Shown here: positions 22,003 through 31,556 of the stretch, piece after piece | Layout of the letters: every line of letters begins with the position of its first letter | Numbering within the stretch: the stretch's first letter is position 1 | Assembly (NCBI GenBank): GCA_963853835.1 | Contig: OY970820.1 | Span: forward strand, 83,944,909-84,008,908 | Reading direction: 5' to 3' | From: Calendula officinalis | Lineage: Eukaryota > Streptophyta > Magnoliopsida > Asterales > Asteraceae | DNA length: 64,000 nucleotides | Notes under the pieces: model-generated | Database searches by the model: none | Seen by the model: only the letters and a program-made list of their open reading frames with translations | Told to the model about the DNA's origin: nothing | Position numbers and translations under genes: made by a program

Positions 22003-23157
22003 TGAAGGATTTATGTGCACAGTTAGTCAACCTATGATGATACATCCATGCCTACGAAACACTTAAGGGTCACACCGGTGAGTGCATGTAATACGAGCAA
22101 GTTATGCAACGATACTACGAAGATGAATGATTCATAATAGTCATTATGAATCAGTTAAGTATTAAGTTAAGTCTAACTTATTACTAGATTAGTTTAACCA
22201 ACTAATTAATACAAGTAGTTGTACATTTACTAGTTGAGTAAATATACAATGTGTTAATTAAAGGTTATCCATGATATGATTTAAAGCTATTAAATCATAT
22301 AGTAATTGGATAATATTATTGTGTAAATTATATAAAGGTTATTATATAATTAACTATTAAAAGTATAAATACAAGTATATATAATTCGTGTATATGGGTA
22401 CCGAATTATTAGTGTATTAATACTAGACATTTAATAGTTAAGTGTAACTACAATAAACTAGTTAAACTATAAGGGAAGGAAGTGTAAAAGGATAAGTTTA
22501 ATTAAGAGATTAATCTTAATTAAACTAGAAGGGTTTTAAGTGTAAGATATTATATTATAAATAGAAGGCTTATGACTAAACCCTAGTTGTTGATTCTTGC
22601 CTCCTTACACACGAAATTCCCTCCCCTCTCTCCCCTTAGATCGGCCGAGCAACAAGGGAAGAACACAAGTCTTGTGTTCTTCGTGTTCTTCGTTCGTTCT
22701 TCGTGTTCTTCGAGTTTCGAAGATCAAGGATCGTTGCAAGTGATCATCTAGAGGATCGTTCGTCGTGTTCATCATCAGTGGACTTATCTTAAGCATTAAC
22801 CTAAGGTATGATTCATGGAACACTGTTCCCCCTTCTCCTCTTGTGCGACGGACGAGTACACCAAGAACCCTAGGGTTCTTGGTGAGTGTTCGACGAACAC
22901 ACATTCATTCGTGTGTTCGAGTTTTTCGTACAAGGTTTCTTTCTTGTTAACCTAATCTAGATTTCCAACATCCCAATCCTTTAGGATTTAAGGATTAGGT
23001 TTAATCCCAGTTCCGCATTTAGGGATTAAATCAGCTAGTTGGTTTTAACCGGTCAAGAACAAGTTCATGTTCTTGGTCAGTTATGGTTCGAACCAAGTAC
23101 ACTAGGAGGTCGACCCAAGTGGTTGATCAGTCGCATGGTGCGTAGTAAATCCCTACA
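22003..23157 (+). mobile_element. solo LTR nested in the Gypsy-A antisense gene
   Basis: 1155 bp, begins TGAAGGATTTATGTGCACAG and ends AGTAAATCCCTACA, flanked by GAGAT at 21998-22002 and 23158-23162. TG...CA ends with a 5-bp duplication and no internal region define a solo LTR, normally left by recombination between two LTRs. The same family, in reverse orientation, interrupts Gypsy-B at 55019-56854. Confidence 0.92.
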
Positions 23158-23162
23158 GAGAT

Positions 23163-23182
23163 GGTCGTGCGCACCTTTTTAC
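23163..23182 (-). pseudogene. Gypsy-A antisense gene, start of exon 3
   Basis: Short remnant of exon 3 between the acceptor TTTTATTGCAG (intron 23257-23183) and the solo LTR. Joined across the LTR it stays in frame with the 21043-22002 exon. Confidence 0.6.
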
Positions 23183-23257
23183 CTGCAATAAAAGATTTTA
23201 AGGGCGTGCGCGGGTAACGTAGAAGTACTTAAGTATCACCAAGGAAAGTGAGCTCAC
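23183..23257 (-). other. predicted intron 2 of the Gypsy-A antisense gene (75 bp)
   Basis: Minus-strand donor TTAG|GTGAGCTC and acceptor TTTTATTGCAG. Removing it keeps phase (a glycine codon is split 1+2). Gypsy-B has a 77-bp intron at the matching place (61088-61164). Confidence 0.65.
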
Positions 23258-23560
23258 CTAAAAAGGGGAAGTTAGATAATGAAGATTGACTCTGAGCAGG
23301 CTGTGATGAATAAGAGCTCTTTACAGTAGAAGAAAACTGCATTCCGGAACCAAACAAGATGCTCTCAAAAGCTGCTAAGGCAGAGGTGCTTGACGATACC
23401 AAAGGACGTCGAAACGATGAGGGCAGTGGTGGTACAGTGATAAAGGAGGGGTTTGCAGAAGAAAATCCGGATACATGGATTTGAGTAATAACGGATGGAG
23501 GTTCAGAAGGGTTCACAACATTATGAGTTTTCTCAGAAACAACGACAGACTAGGGCACTT
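23258..23560 (-). pseudogene. Gypsy-A antisense gene, exon 2
   Basis: About 100 codons, Ser/Pro-rich low-complexity linker (FITVPPLPSSFRRPLVSSST). The matching Gypsy-B exon is also Ser/Pro-rich. No motif of known function. Confidence 0.65.
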
Positions 23561-23636
23561 CTGCACAAAATAATTTAAGCTAAAGTAACCCGGAAAAAAA
23601 AATATAAAAAAAACGTATTAAACTAATAAATCATAC
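23561..23636 (-). other. predicted intron 1 of the Gypsy-A antisense gene (76 bp)
   Basis: Minus-strand donor GAAG|GTATGATT, T-rich middle, acceptor TTTTGTGCAG. Gypsy-B has an 81-bp intron at the matching place (61483-61563) with donor GAAG|GTATACGG and acceptor TTTACACAG. Confidence 0.68.
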
Positions 23637-24501
23637 CTTCATCCTCGACCAAGATTCGCTTTGGTGAAGAGTGGGAACCTCCACCAAGCGGCCTCTTCAG
23701 ACGAGGGGCTTTCGTTTTCTCCGGAACGGAAACATAACGGACAGATCGAACCTTTCGCGGTTTGGAGGTTTCCATTTGAGAATCATGCACCATTGTATCT
23801 TCAACCGTGAAGACGGGTGGACATACCTATGGAGCAACCGAAGACACAATTACATCGGTAGAGACAATGCGGGCATCGGGGGTCTCTTCCGAGCTCTCGG
23901 AAGGTTCTGGTGTCGGACAAAAAGGAACGATTGGGCCATCGGTGACAGAATCGATACCTGAGGGAGGAATACCCTTCGGCATCTTCAAACGTCGAAGTAA
24001 TGAAACTTCCTTGTCATCAATCATCAGAACCAGACGGATGCCTTGCGAAAAATAATAAGGGCTCAAGTCCGCCATACCTAAGAAGGTCTCATCCTGATCC
24101 TCCCATTTAACCTCAACAGATGAAAGGGCCTGCACTTAAGCAGTTTCTTCGGGAGATAGTTCCGGGGGTGGTTCAGAGGTGCGGCCAACGATTTTCCCCC
24201 AAGAAAATGTTGTGCCTTTAAAAGCAAATCGACCAACAAAGAAGAACCCATGCTTCCAACCGTGGATGGAATCTCTCAACCCAGTAATATGCTCGATGCG
24301 TCCAGACCGCAGCGTAAGAACAACCCAGTCACCTCGACCTGTAACCACGTATAGATAGCGAAAAAATCTGGGAGAAAGAGGTATACCAAGGGAGCGGCAA
24401 AGCATGATGAAGCCTATAATTTTTCGAAACGAGTTGGGTGCAAGTTGAGCGACATACATACCAAGATCCTGAAGAAGGTTAATAACAAAGTCATCAAGAG
24501 G
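23637..24501 (-). pseudogene. Gypsy-A antisense gene, rest of exon 1 (putative gypsy-type transposon domain)
   Basis: Continues the exon cut by Copia-1. The part from 24459 reads MYVAQLAPNSFRKIIGFIML, FFRYLYVVTGRGDW, IHGWKHGFFFVG; Gypsy-B has VAQLAPNSFRKIIGFIML, FYVVTGRADW and IHDWKFQFVFVKR. This resembles the domain that plant genome annotation calls 'putative transposase, gypsy type' (from memory, similar to Pfam PF04195). A nonsense codon lies at about 24,136. The following part has WEDQDETFLGMADLSPYYFS. Biochemical function unknown. Confidence 0.75.
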
Positions 24502-24506
24502 GAAAC

Positions 24507-25007
24507 TGTTAAGGCAAAAAGCCTTACCCCTTTGGAATCTTAAGATAACAAAACAACCTAGACTAGCTTAGAATAAATTGTAGAATTAATATGCTAAATT
24601 TAGGAGTGATACTGAGTTTGGCCAGTATTGGCCACTCAGTATCAGCACTCAGTATTGGAAATCCAATACTGAGTAGAAGGACTGAGTTACAGTCAGTTTT
24701 GTAATGGACTAAGATCAAATCCCTTGATCTTAGTCATTTCCCTAGTTTTGTCCTTCGGTTACTCATTTTCCCATTATGTAAGATCTCTATATCATTATAA
24801 ATAGAGATCATTTTGCAAAGGAGAACTTACCAATTTACGTATTCACTTTCATATCCTTGTAATTGATCACTGGTCTTGTTATTCCGCAACAAGCCACACT
24901 TAGTGGATTTATACATTGACTCTAATACTGTGTTATACACTTTAATTGTCCTAAGTATATTAATCTAATCAATTAACCTATAAAACCAGGGTGTTGTGAC
25001 CTAACAA
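24507..25007 (+). repeat. Copia-1 5' LTR
   Basis: Begins TGTTAAGGCAAAAAGCC and ends GACCTAACA. A TATA box (TTATAAATAGAG) is at about 24795-24806. Confidence 0.95.
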
Positions 25008-25009
25008 CT

Positions 25010-25021
25010 GGTATCAGAGCA
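25010..25021 (+). other. Copia-1 primer binding site
   Basis: TGGTATCAGAGC, the standard plant Copia complement to the 3' end of initiator tRNA-Met, two bases after the LTR. Confidence 0.93.
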
Positions 25022-25104
25022 GGCTAAATAAATCCTTATTTAGTCGATCTATTACCCTGGCAGCCATTCCCTAAATCTATCCCTCCCAAACTCAAAAATC
25101 CAAA

Positions 25105-25432
25105 ATGTCTACAATTGTTGCACCAGTTATGTCTGGAAAGGGAGTGCCCATATTTGATGGAAAAGATTTCCATCAATGGAAGCTAAAAGCTCAGTGGTAT
25201 CTTGATCTATTCATCATGAGATGCTCACTGTACTAAATGAAGGTCCCATCATTCCACAAGAACACAAGAACAGTTCCTAAACGGAAGCACACATGGACTG
25301 ATACTGATCGTCAGTTATACAGTTTAAACTCCAGAGCAAAGGGGGTGATTGGTAATGCTGTTACCAAAGAAATACTGAATGCAATTATGAAATTGCCAAC
25401 AGCAAAGGCTATGTGGGATAGCTTAATTGTAG
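25105..25432 (+). pseudogene. Copia-1 gag remnant
   Basis: ATG at 25105 opens a Copia gag N-terminus (GKGVPIFDGKDFHQWKLKAQ). The frame shifts after about 25,206; a neighbouring frame gives MLTVLNEGPIIPQEHKN. The original frame resumes at about 25,265 with KHTWTDTDRQLYSLNSRAK and ILNAIMKLPTAKAMWDSL. It then runs directly into integrase sequence. The rest of gag, including the zinc knuckle, is deleted. Confidence 0.85.
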
Positions 25433-25932
25433 AAAGAAAGAATAGAACATTAATTGAAGCTGCAAGAACTTTGTTATGCCATGCTGGACTGGCACTGAGC
25501 TTCTGGGCAGAAGCTGTAAACTGTGCAAATTTTACTCAGAACAGAGCTACAATAGTCTAGAGACATCAAAAGACTCCTTATGAGTTATACAATGGCAAGG
25601 TTCCTAATGTGGAATACTTCCACATCTTTGGGAGTAAATGTTTTGTACTCAGTACTAAACAAAATCTCAACAAATTTGCTCCCAAAGCAAATGAAGGTGT
25701 GTTCATGGGCTACTCTCCACACTCTAAAGCTTTCAGAGTGTATGTCATCTCAACTAAGATGATTGTAGAATCCATTCATGTCACTTTTGATGAAGATCAG
25801 AATGAGCATTCTACCTCAGCAAAGGAAGACATTAGTGGCATAGACATTCTATGTAATCCAAAAAACTCAATTGCTGAACAGCCCAAGTCTCACCCATACT
25901 ATGTTGATCATCGTATGAGTGATACTGATTAA
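25433..25932 (+). pseudogene. Copia-1 integrase C-terminal remnant
   Basis: Starts at the ERKNRTLIEAARTLL motif that normally follows the catalytic Glu, then LSFWAEAVNCANF, a TAG at 25558-25560, then FHIFGSKCFVLSTK and GVFMGYSPHSKAFRVY. The catalytic core (D, D, E) is absent, so this piece cannot integrate DNA. The frame closes with TAA at 25930-25932. Confidence 0.88.
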
Positions 25933-25950
25933 GAAAGAACTCGGCATAAC

Positions 25951-27870
25951 TTGATTGCATCAAATTCTGAGGTTCCCATCTCAGAGAACCCCAATACTGA
26001 GTTCCCAATCATTGATCTGCACAACTCCACCTATGAAGAAGGTGAATCTTCTAGTACTTTTCAAGAATCCACCTCAGATCTGCCAAATCAAGAAGAACAG
26101 CAACCTGAACTGTCTAATACTGATCAGAATTCAACTCAGTATCAGGCAGACAACACATCAGTACAACAAGATATTGTTGACCTTGTTTCAAATGCTCCCT
26201 TAGGAAATAATCTAAGGGAACACAGAGATCATCCTCATTCTAATATTATTGGTCCTATTGAACAAGGTGTCCAAACAAGAAAAAAGTTAGATTTTGAACC
26301 CCAAGCAACTGCAAATTTTTGCTTCTTTTCAAGCTTCCTATCTACCATGGAACCAAAGAAAGCTGATGAAGCTTTATTACATGAAGACTGGGTAGAAGCT
26401 ATGCAAGAAGAACTGAAAGAGTTTGAAAGGAACAAAGTTTGGAACTTAGTACCACTTCCTACTGGTAAAACTATTATTGGTACTAAGTGGGTGTTCAGAA
26501 ACAAGATGGACAAGGATGGTGTTGTCATTAGAAACAAAGCAAGACTGGTTGCTCAGGGTTACAGGCAAGAAGAAGGCATTGACTATGATGAAACTTTTGC
26601 ACCAGTTGCAAGAATTGAAGCTATTAGGCTGTATCTTGCATATGCAGCTTTCAAGAACTTCAAAGTTTATCAGATGGATGTCAAGAGTGCTTTTCTCAAT
26701 GGATAACTACAAGAGGAAGTTTATGTCAAACAACCACCAGGTTTTGTTGATCCTAAATTTCCTAATTATGTTTTCAAGCTTGATAAAGCCCTATATGGGC
26801 TCAAACAAGCTCCAAGAGCCTGGTATGATACCCTGTCGGAGTACTTAATTGAAAATAAATTTATAAGAGGTAAAATTGACAAAACATTATTTTCAAAAAG
26901 GAAAGGTTCTGACATCTTACTTATTCAGATATATGTAGATGATATTTTTGGCTCCACTGACAAGTCAATGTGTGACTGGTTTGCTAAGATAATGTCATCT
27001 CAGTATCAGATGAGTATGATGGGTGAAGTTACTTACTTTCTTGGTTTACAAGTTGATCAAAAGCCTGATGGCACTTTTATAAATCAAAGTAAGTATGTGC
27101 ATGATATGTTAAAGAAATACAAATTTGAAAATTTATCTTCCATGCACACTCCTATGGGTACTCAGGACAAAATAAGTAAAGATGAAACTGGTAAACCAGT
27201 ATGTCAATCCACATACCGAGGTATGATTGGTTCTTTACTTTACTTAACACCTAGCAGGCCTGCTATCATGTTTGCAACTTGCTTATGTGCTCGGTATCAG
27301 GCTGATCCTAAAGAATCACATATGAAAGTTGTTAAACGCATTTTTAGATATCTTTCAGGTACTCCTAACATGGGTCTTTGGTATCCCAAAGACTCAAACG
27401 TTGACCTTGAAGGGTATACAGATACAGATTTTGCAGGTTGTAGGTTGGATAGAAAAAGTACAAGTGGAGGATGTCAATTCCTCGGTGGTAGACTAGTTGG
27501 TTGGTCATCCATGAAGCAAAACTCAGTAGCATCTTCTACAGCAGAAGCAGAATATGTTGCTGCAGGAAGTTGTTGTGCTCAACTCTTATGGATGCAGTAT
27601 CAACTATTGGATTATGGATTCAATTTTCAGAAGACACATATTCATTGTGATAACAAGAGTGCTATTGCTATCACTGATAATCCAGTCCATCACTCAAGAA
27701 CAAAGCACATTGATATCAGAGACCACTTTATTCGAGATAATGTGAAAAAGGGTAAGGTTGAGGTAGATTATGTTCCAACTGATGACCAATTGGCCGATGT
27801 GTTTACAAAACCTCTTTCTGAAGAAAGGTTTATGTACTTACTAGGGCAATTGGGTATGTTGAATCCTTAA
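25951..27870 (+). pseudogene. Copia-1 reverse transcriptase and RNase H, one nonsense codon
   Basis: One frame of 640 codons with a single stop at 26704-26706, just after the motif DVKSAFLNG. Before the stop: MQEELKEFERNKVWNLVP, TIIGTKWVFRNK, ARLVAQGYRQEEGIDYDETF. After it: VFKLDKALYGLKQAPRAWYD and the active site IYVDDIFGST. Both aspartates are present, but one residue after them seems to be missing compared with Copia-2. RNase H follows: GYTDTDFAG, RKSTSGGCQFLGG, STAEAEYVAAG, KTKHIDIRDHFIRD-like and LADVFTKPLS. It ends at TAA 27868-27870. Confidence 0.93.
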
Positions 27871-28329
27871 TTTTTCTTAATTTTTTCTGATACTGATTGC
27901 TCAGTATTGGTTCCAATACTGACCAACTCAGTACCACTCGTCTGATTTATCAAAATTAAATAAATTTTATTTTTCATTAATTTTAAGATTAAATTAAATG
28001 TTTTTATAATTTTTTTTATTTTTTATTTTTTTTATTTTTTAATTAACTCGGTATTGGACTCCTGGAGTGGTAAAACTGATTTTAATCTTCATACTCCCCA
28101 ACGGTAACCTTTCTTAATAAGAAAGTTACCGTTGGAACAGGATAAGGCTGTCAAATCAGCCGTTTTTACTTCCCAATACCATAATTATCTTTAATTAAGT
28201 ATAAATAACCGTTTCTTTTCTTTCTTTATAATTTTCTAACAGTTATTTCATGCTTTCTCTTTCAGTTCTCTCTGCGATTAACGATTCTACTCTCTTTTTG
28301 CAAGCAATTACTTAATAAAAAAATCGCAG
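27871..28329. other. Copia-1 spacer between pol and the extra ORFs
   Basis: AT-rich, with a long T-rich tract at about 28,005-28,040. A TATA-like stretch (AGTATAAATAACC) is at about 28,198-28,210, about 125 bp upstream of the next ATG, so a subgenomic promoter for the extra ORF is possible but unproven. Confidence 0.45.
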
Positions 28330-29284
28330 ATGGCTAACTACAGATTCTTCGCACCAGAGGTTGCACCGGCGACCCATTTTCGAAACGACGAAGTGCCCAA
28401 ATTTGCGAGGAACAACATAACCGTAAATTTTCAACATTCCTCAGGCTTGGGCGTGCCCTGAATTCACTCACATGGTTACATACCTGAAGCATTGTCTGAT
28501 CACTCAAGCGTTGATTCTATCTCCTCGCGCAATATATCCGGATATGCTCTGTGAATTCTGGTACTCTGCTAAACTTGATTCTTCGGACATGATTACCGGT
28601 TGGGTTATTCGAGATCAAAGAAGGGCTTTTGTTTCAACAGCTATTATTAGGGAAACACTGAGACTTCCAGCTCAAGCTCAGTATGATCCTTTTGTTGATC
28701 GAACAGAGGCTTGCTCGGTGTTACCTTTTATTGGACGAAGAGGAACTACGGGTATAATTAAAAGGAACGAATTTGGTCCAATGTGGGGTGTTTTAATTTC
28801 CACAATCATTCGGTGTATGACCCACAAGACAGGAGCTTTGGACCAAATCAATGATTTTGGGATGCAGATTGTCCATGCCATGTACCATGGTCGGGATATT
28901 GATTATGCTAGACTGATCTTTAATGAACTAGCTTCTCTGGTTCGGGCTCAAACCAGAGAAATCAATGTTCCTTTCTGCAGATTTCGTTCTCTCATCTTCC
29001 AGAGTGCCATGCCTGCTCATGTTTATGATGAATTTAATAGTCCAAGAGCAGATCTTCCTCCCTTACATGAGAAGATATATTTTTACAGGCCAAGAGAAGG
29101 AGAGCCTGTACTGAGTCACTCTATGTGGGCTATTGTGCATGCACACATTAATGATGAAGAAAATGATGATAATTCTGATACTGGATCAGAAAATGATGAT
29201 GATAATGATGATGATAGTGGTGATGGAGGTAATGCTGACCAAGATGTTGAAATGGTGGATGCTCAACCGTTGACAAGTCCATAG
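28330..29284 (+). pseudogene. Copia-1 third ORF, part 1 (unknown function)
   Basis: ATG 28330 opens MANYRFFAPEVAPATHF. The frame is lost near 28,450 and the protein continues in another frame as FTHMVTYLKHCLITQALILS. Then come ITGWVIRDQRRAFVSTAII, FGPMWGVLISTIIRCMTHK and a strongly acidic tail (NDDDNDDDSGDGG) up to TAG 29282-29284. Similar proteins with this layout follow pol in many Copia elements of the aster family (from memory). Copia-2 has a diverged relative. No enzyme motif seen. Confidence 0.7.
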
Positions 29285-29316
29285 TTGCAGTCTGCACTGG
29301 ACCAGTCAGTCCTCCT

Positions 29317-29871
29317 ATGAAGATTTTTCTTCATGACATTCAGAACATGGGACTCCAAGACTGGGTGAAGATTTCCAGACTAATTAAGGAGTTACCATCA
29401 AGATCCTCCGAAGCCCAAGTAATGATGGATGAAATCTGGGCTGTTTCTGCTATATGCTTTGAACAAGGCATTTTGTGCCAAGCAGACTATAGGGCACTCA
29501 GTGTAATGACTGGGGCTGTAAAGAACAACAAGCCTGAGTGCCTTAACACTTTCAGGATCTTTAACTCATACTCTGTTCCTCCAAATTTAATCTTTCAGGA
29601 TCAAAAGAGCACCATATATCCAACCTCTAGATATATGTATACTGACTCAGAAGATAGGGAATGCTTCATTACTGAAGCAGATTTGCCAAAGGCCCCTATT
29701 AGTCATCTGGTGGGCTTGAAATGGATGATAACCAAGAAGGAGGACTCTTGGTTCAGAAAGAAGATAGTTGATGTGCTGAATAACAGGCAGGATGAACTGA
29801 AGAAAAGAGAAGAGTTCATCCACATAAAGAAAGAAGTCTTCTATGAGTTTGAATCAATCAACAAACATTAA
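29317..29871 (+). CDS. Copia-1 third ORF, part 2 (unknown function)
   Basis: 184 codons from ATG 29317, in a different frame from the preceding piece. Charged, with a coiled-coil-like C-terminus (NNRQDELKKREEFIHIKKEV). It begins IFLHDIQNMGLQDWVKISRL. I do not recognise a family. It probably was the C-terminal half of one longer third-ORF protein; the 5' half ends with a stop 32 bp upstream. It ends 82 bp before the 3' LTR. Confidence 0.55.
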   Translation: MKIFLHDIQNMGLQDWVKISRLIKELPSRSSEAQVMMDEIWAVSAICFEQGILCQADYRALSVMTGAVKNNKPECLNTFRIFNSYSVPPNLIFQDQKSTIYPTSRYMYTDSEDRECFITEADLPKAPISHLVGLKWMITKKEDSWFRKKIVDVLNNRQDELKKREEFIHIKKEVFYEFESINKH

Positions 29872-29953
29872 AGAAGAAGACTATGCTGCCTGAATTTTTG
29901 TTTTTGTAATATTCTCTTTGTAATTGTTTTGTTATCATTAGATAGACGGAGAT

Positions 29954-30453
29954 TGTTAAGGCAAAAAGCCTTACCCCTTTGGAATCTTAAGATAACAAAA
30001 CAACCTAGACTAGCTTAGAATAAATAGTAGAATTAATATGCTAAGTTTAGGAGTGATACTGAGTTTGGCTAGTATTGGCCACTCAGTATCAGCACTCAGT
30101 ATTGGAAATCCAATACTGAGTAGAAGGATTGAGTTACAGTCAGTTTTGTAACAGACTAAGATCAAATCCCTTGATCTTAGTCATTTCCCTAGTTTAGTCC
30201 TTCGGTTACTCCTTTGCCCATTATGTAAGATCTCTAAATCATTATAAATAGAGATCATCTTGCAAAGGAGAACTTACCAATTTACGTATTCACTTTCATA
30301 TCCTTGTAATTGATCAGTGGTCTTGTTATTCTTCAACAAGCCACACTTAGTGGATTTATACATTGACTCTAATACTGTGTTATACACTTTAATTGTCCTA
30401 AGTATATTAATCTAATCAATTAACCTATAAAACCAGGGTGTTGTGACCTAACA
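29954..30453 (+). repeat. Copia-1 3' LTR
   Basis: 500 bp, near-identical to 24507-25007, ending GACCTAACA and followed by the duplicated GAAAC. The purine-rich AGACGGAGAT directly before it is the likely polypurine tract. Confidence 0.95.
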
Positions 30454-30458
30454 GAAAC

Positions 30459-30684
30459 ACAACCCTCCCAGCAGATATTGAAGGTAAACCAGTTCAAACC
30501 CTTCGGGTGCAGTTTTGATGCTCTCTGATCCCACAGGTAAGCGAAGGGGATATTGAGGGTCAATATGAAATTCACAGACGATAGAGGAAAGATCTGTCTC
30601 GGAAAGATTGGTATATGTATAAAAGGTTGTGATCTTTGCGGATTTATCGCTCTTTTCCTTTGGTTGCTTATCTTTCTTAGTCAT
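30459..30684 (-). pseudogene. Gypsy-A antisense gene, N-terminal part of exon 1, cut by Copia-1
   Basis: ATG at 30684 on minus opens MTKKDKQPKEKSDKSAK, a basic N-terminus, then SETDLSSIVCEFHIDPQYPL and LVYLQYLLGGLCF, and then enters the Copia-1 3' LTR. Gypsy-B has the matching start KKDKTSREKSDKPAKEK and PVYLQYLQGVLRFP. The reading continues at 24501 with PLDDFVINLLQDLG, so Copia-1 landed within this exon. Confidence 0.82.
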
Positions 30685-30765
30685 TTTGGGCTTCGAAAGA
30701 TTGGGGGAAAAAAGGGAAGTAAAAGAGAGGTTAGAAGATAAGAGAAGGGGAAAACGGAAAGCAAG

Positions 30766-30772
30766 TTTTATA
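30766..30772 (-). promoter_or_regulatory. candidate TATA box for the Gypsy-A antisense gene
   Basis: Minus strand reads CCTATAAAACTTGC, a canonical plant TATA box, about 82 bp upstream of the antisense ATG at 30684. Gypsy-B has a TATA-like box at a similar distance from its antisense ATG. Confidence 0.6.
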
Positions 30773-30957
30773 GGAGAAGAAGTTGAAAGGACCGCTAGCG
30801 GTTCCTAACGGTCGGAAACGCTCAAAGTAACGGTAACTTTGTGTTTTAAAAATATAGCTTAGCCGTAGGGTAAATGAAGAGCCGTGACGAAAAGGTCATG
30901 GTAAAGCTATAGGCAAACTTACGCAAAAGAAAAGGTTTACTCCTAACTTGAGGGACT

Positions 30958-31551
30958 TAATGAGTAATGATAAATATGCGACCTGCGAGGACGCTTCGGG
31001 TAGACGAACGGAAGAACCTGACGAATGGTTCTGGGTTCACATCCCCATATCACGATCCGAGCGATGAACGGGTTTTCCGGATAAAGTGCATCGAGCCACG
31101 AGAACATTAAATGTGACTTTAGCCCAAGACGACTCGGGTGAAAACTTGAGTCTTTACACTACGGATAACAAGTCGAGCCGCAGCACATTGTCCGGAAGAC
31201 TCTCACATGGACCGGACTGAAGGACGAAGAGCTATTTGTTTCCCGCCCAACCGTCTGGTTATAAATATATATGCTCCTCCAAACAGTACCTTCACCATAC
31301 ACACTCCACACACTTCACATTCACCATTGCCACAACCCCATCTCCACGACCGCATATTCGAACATTTAATGCGATCTCACCCCATTACAGACCTTACGTC
31401 AATAAAGTCTATCTTGAGTGTCGGAGTGTTCTCACGAGGATAATCCTCGGGGAGCATCTGACCAAGGGTTTCGGTTGATTTCAGGTTGTGCATTAGCTTG
31501 TCAAGGAAGGTTTACCATACGTCTTGACTGCCCGGAGAACTAGTTTCAACA
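30958..31551 (+). repeat. Gypsy-A 3' LTR
   Basis: 594 bp, begins TAATGAGTAATG, ends TTTCAACA, followed by TTGAC. The purine-rich TTGAGGGACT just before it is the probable polypurine tract and is shared with Gypsy-B. It is longer than the 5' LTR by about 135 bp (a CA/TC-rich segment at about 31,287-31,430). Confidence 0.93.
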
Positions 31552-31556
31552 TTGAC

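Larger units (their letters stand above)
24507..30453 (+). mobile_element. Copia-1: Ty1/Copia LTR retrotransposon inserted in Gypsy-A
   Basis: 5947 bp with LTRs of 501 and 500 bp and a GAAAC duplication at 24502-24506 and 30454-30458. TGGTATCAGAGC, complementary to initiator tRNA-Met, follows the 5' LTR. Integrase remnants precede RT and RNase H, the Ty1/Copia order. By eye the LTRs differ at about 14 sites. It is internally deleted (most of gag, all of protease, most of integrase) and has stops, so it is non-autonomous. It keeps two extra ORFs after RNase H. Confidence 0.95.
14702..31551 (+). mobile_element. Gypsy-A: Ty3/Gypsy (Tat-type) LTR retrotransposon with two nested insertions
   Basis: Flanked by TTGAC at 14697-14701 and 31552-31556. 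LTRs lie at 14702-15158 and 30958-31551. Order on plus is gag, protease, RT, RNase H, a second RNase H-like domain, integrase. A multi-exon gene on minus and the 3' LTR follow. Integrase after RNase H places it in Ty3/Gypsy; the second RNase H and the antisense ORF are marks of the Tat lineage. A solo LTR (22003-23157) and Copia-1 (24507-30453) are later insertions. Without them it would be about 9.7 kb. The coding part is broken in many places and so cannot move by itself. Confidence 0.93.

Noticed and set aside
22605..22950. Open frames of 61-99 codons on both strands
   Set aside because: They lie inside the solo LTR and follow GAACAC/GTGTTC repeats; related frames at 55,909-56,313 come from the same LTR family.
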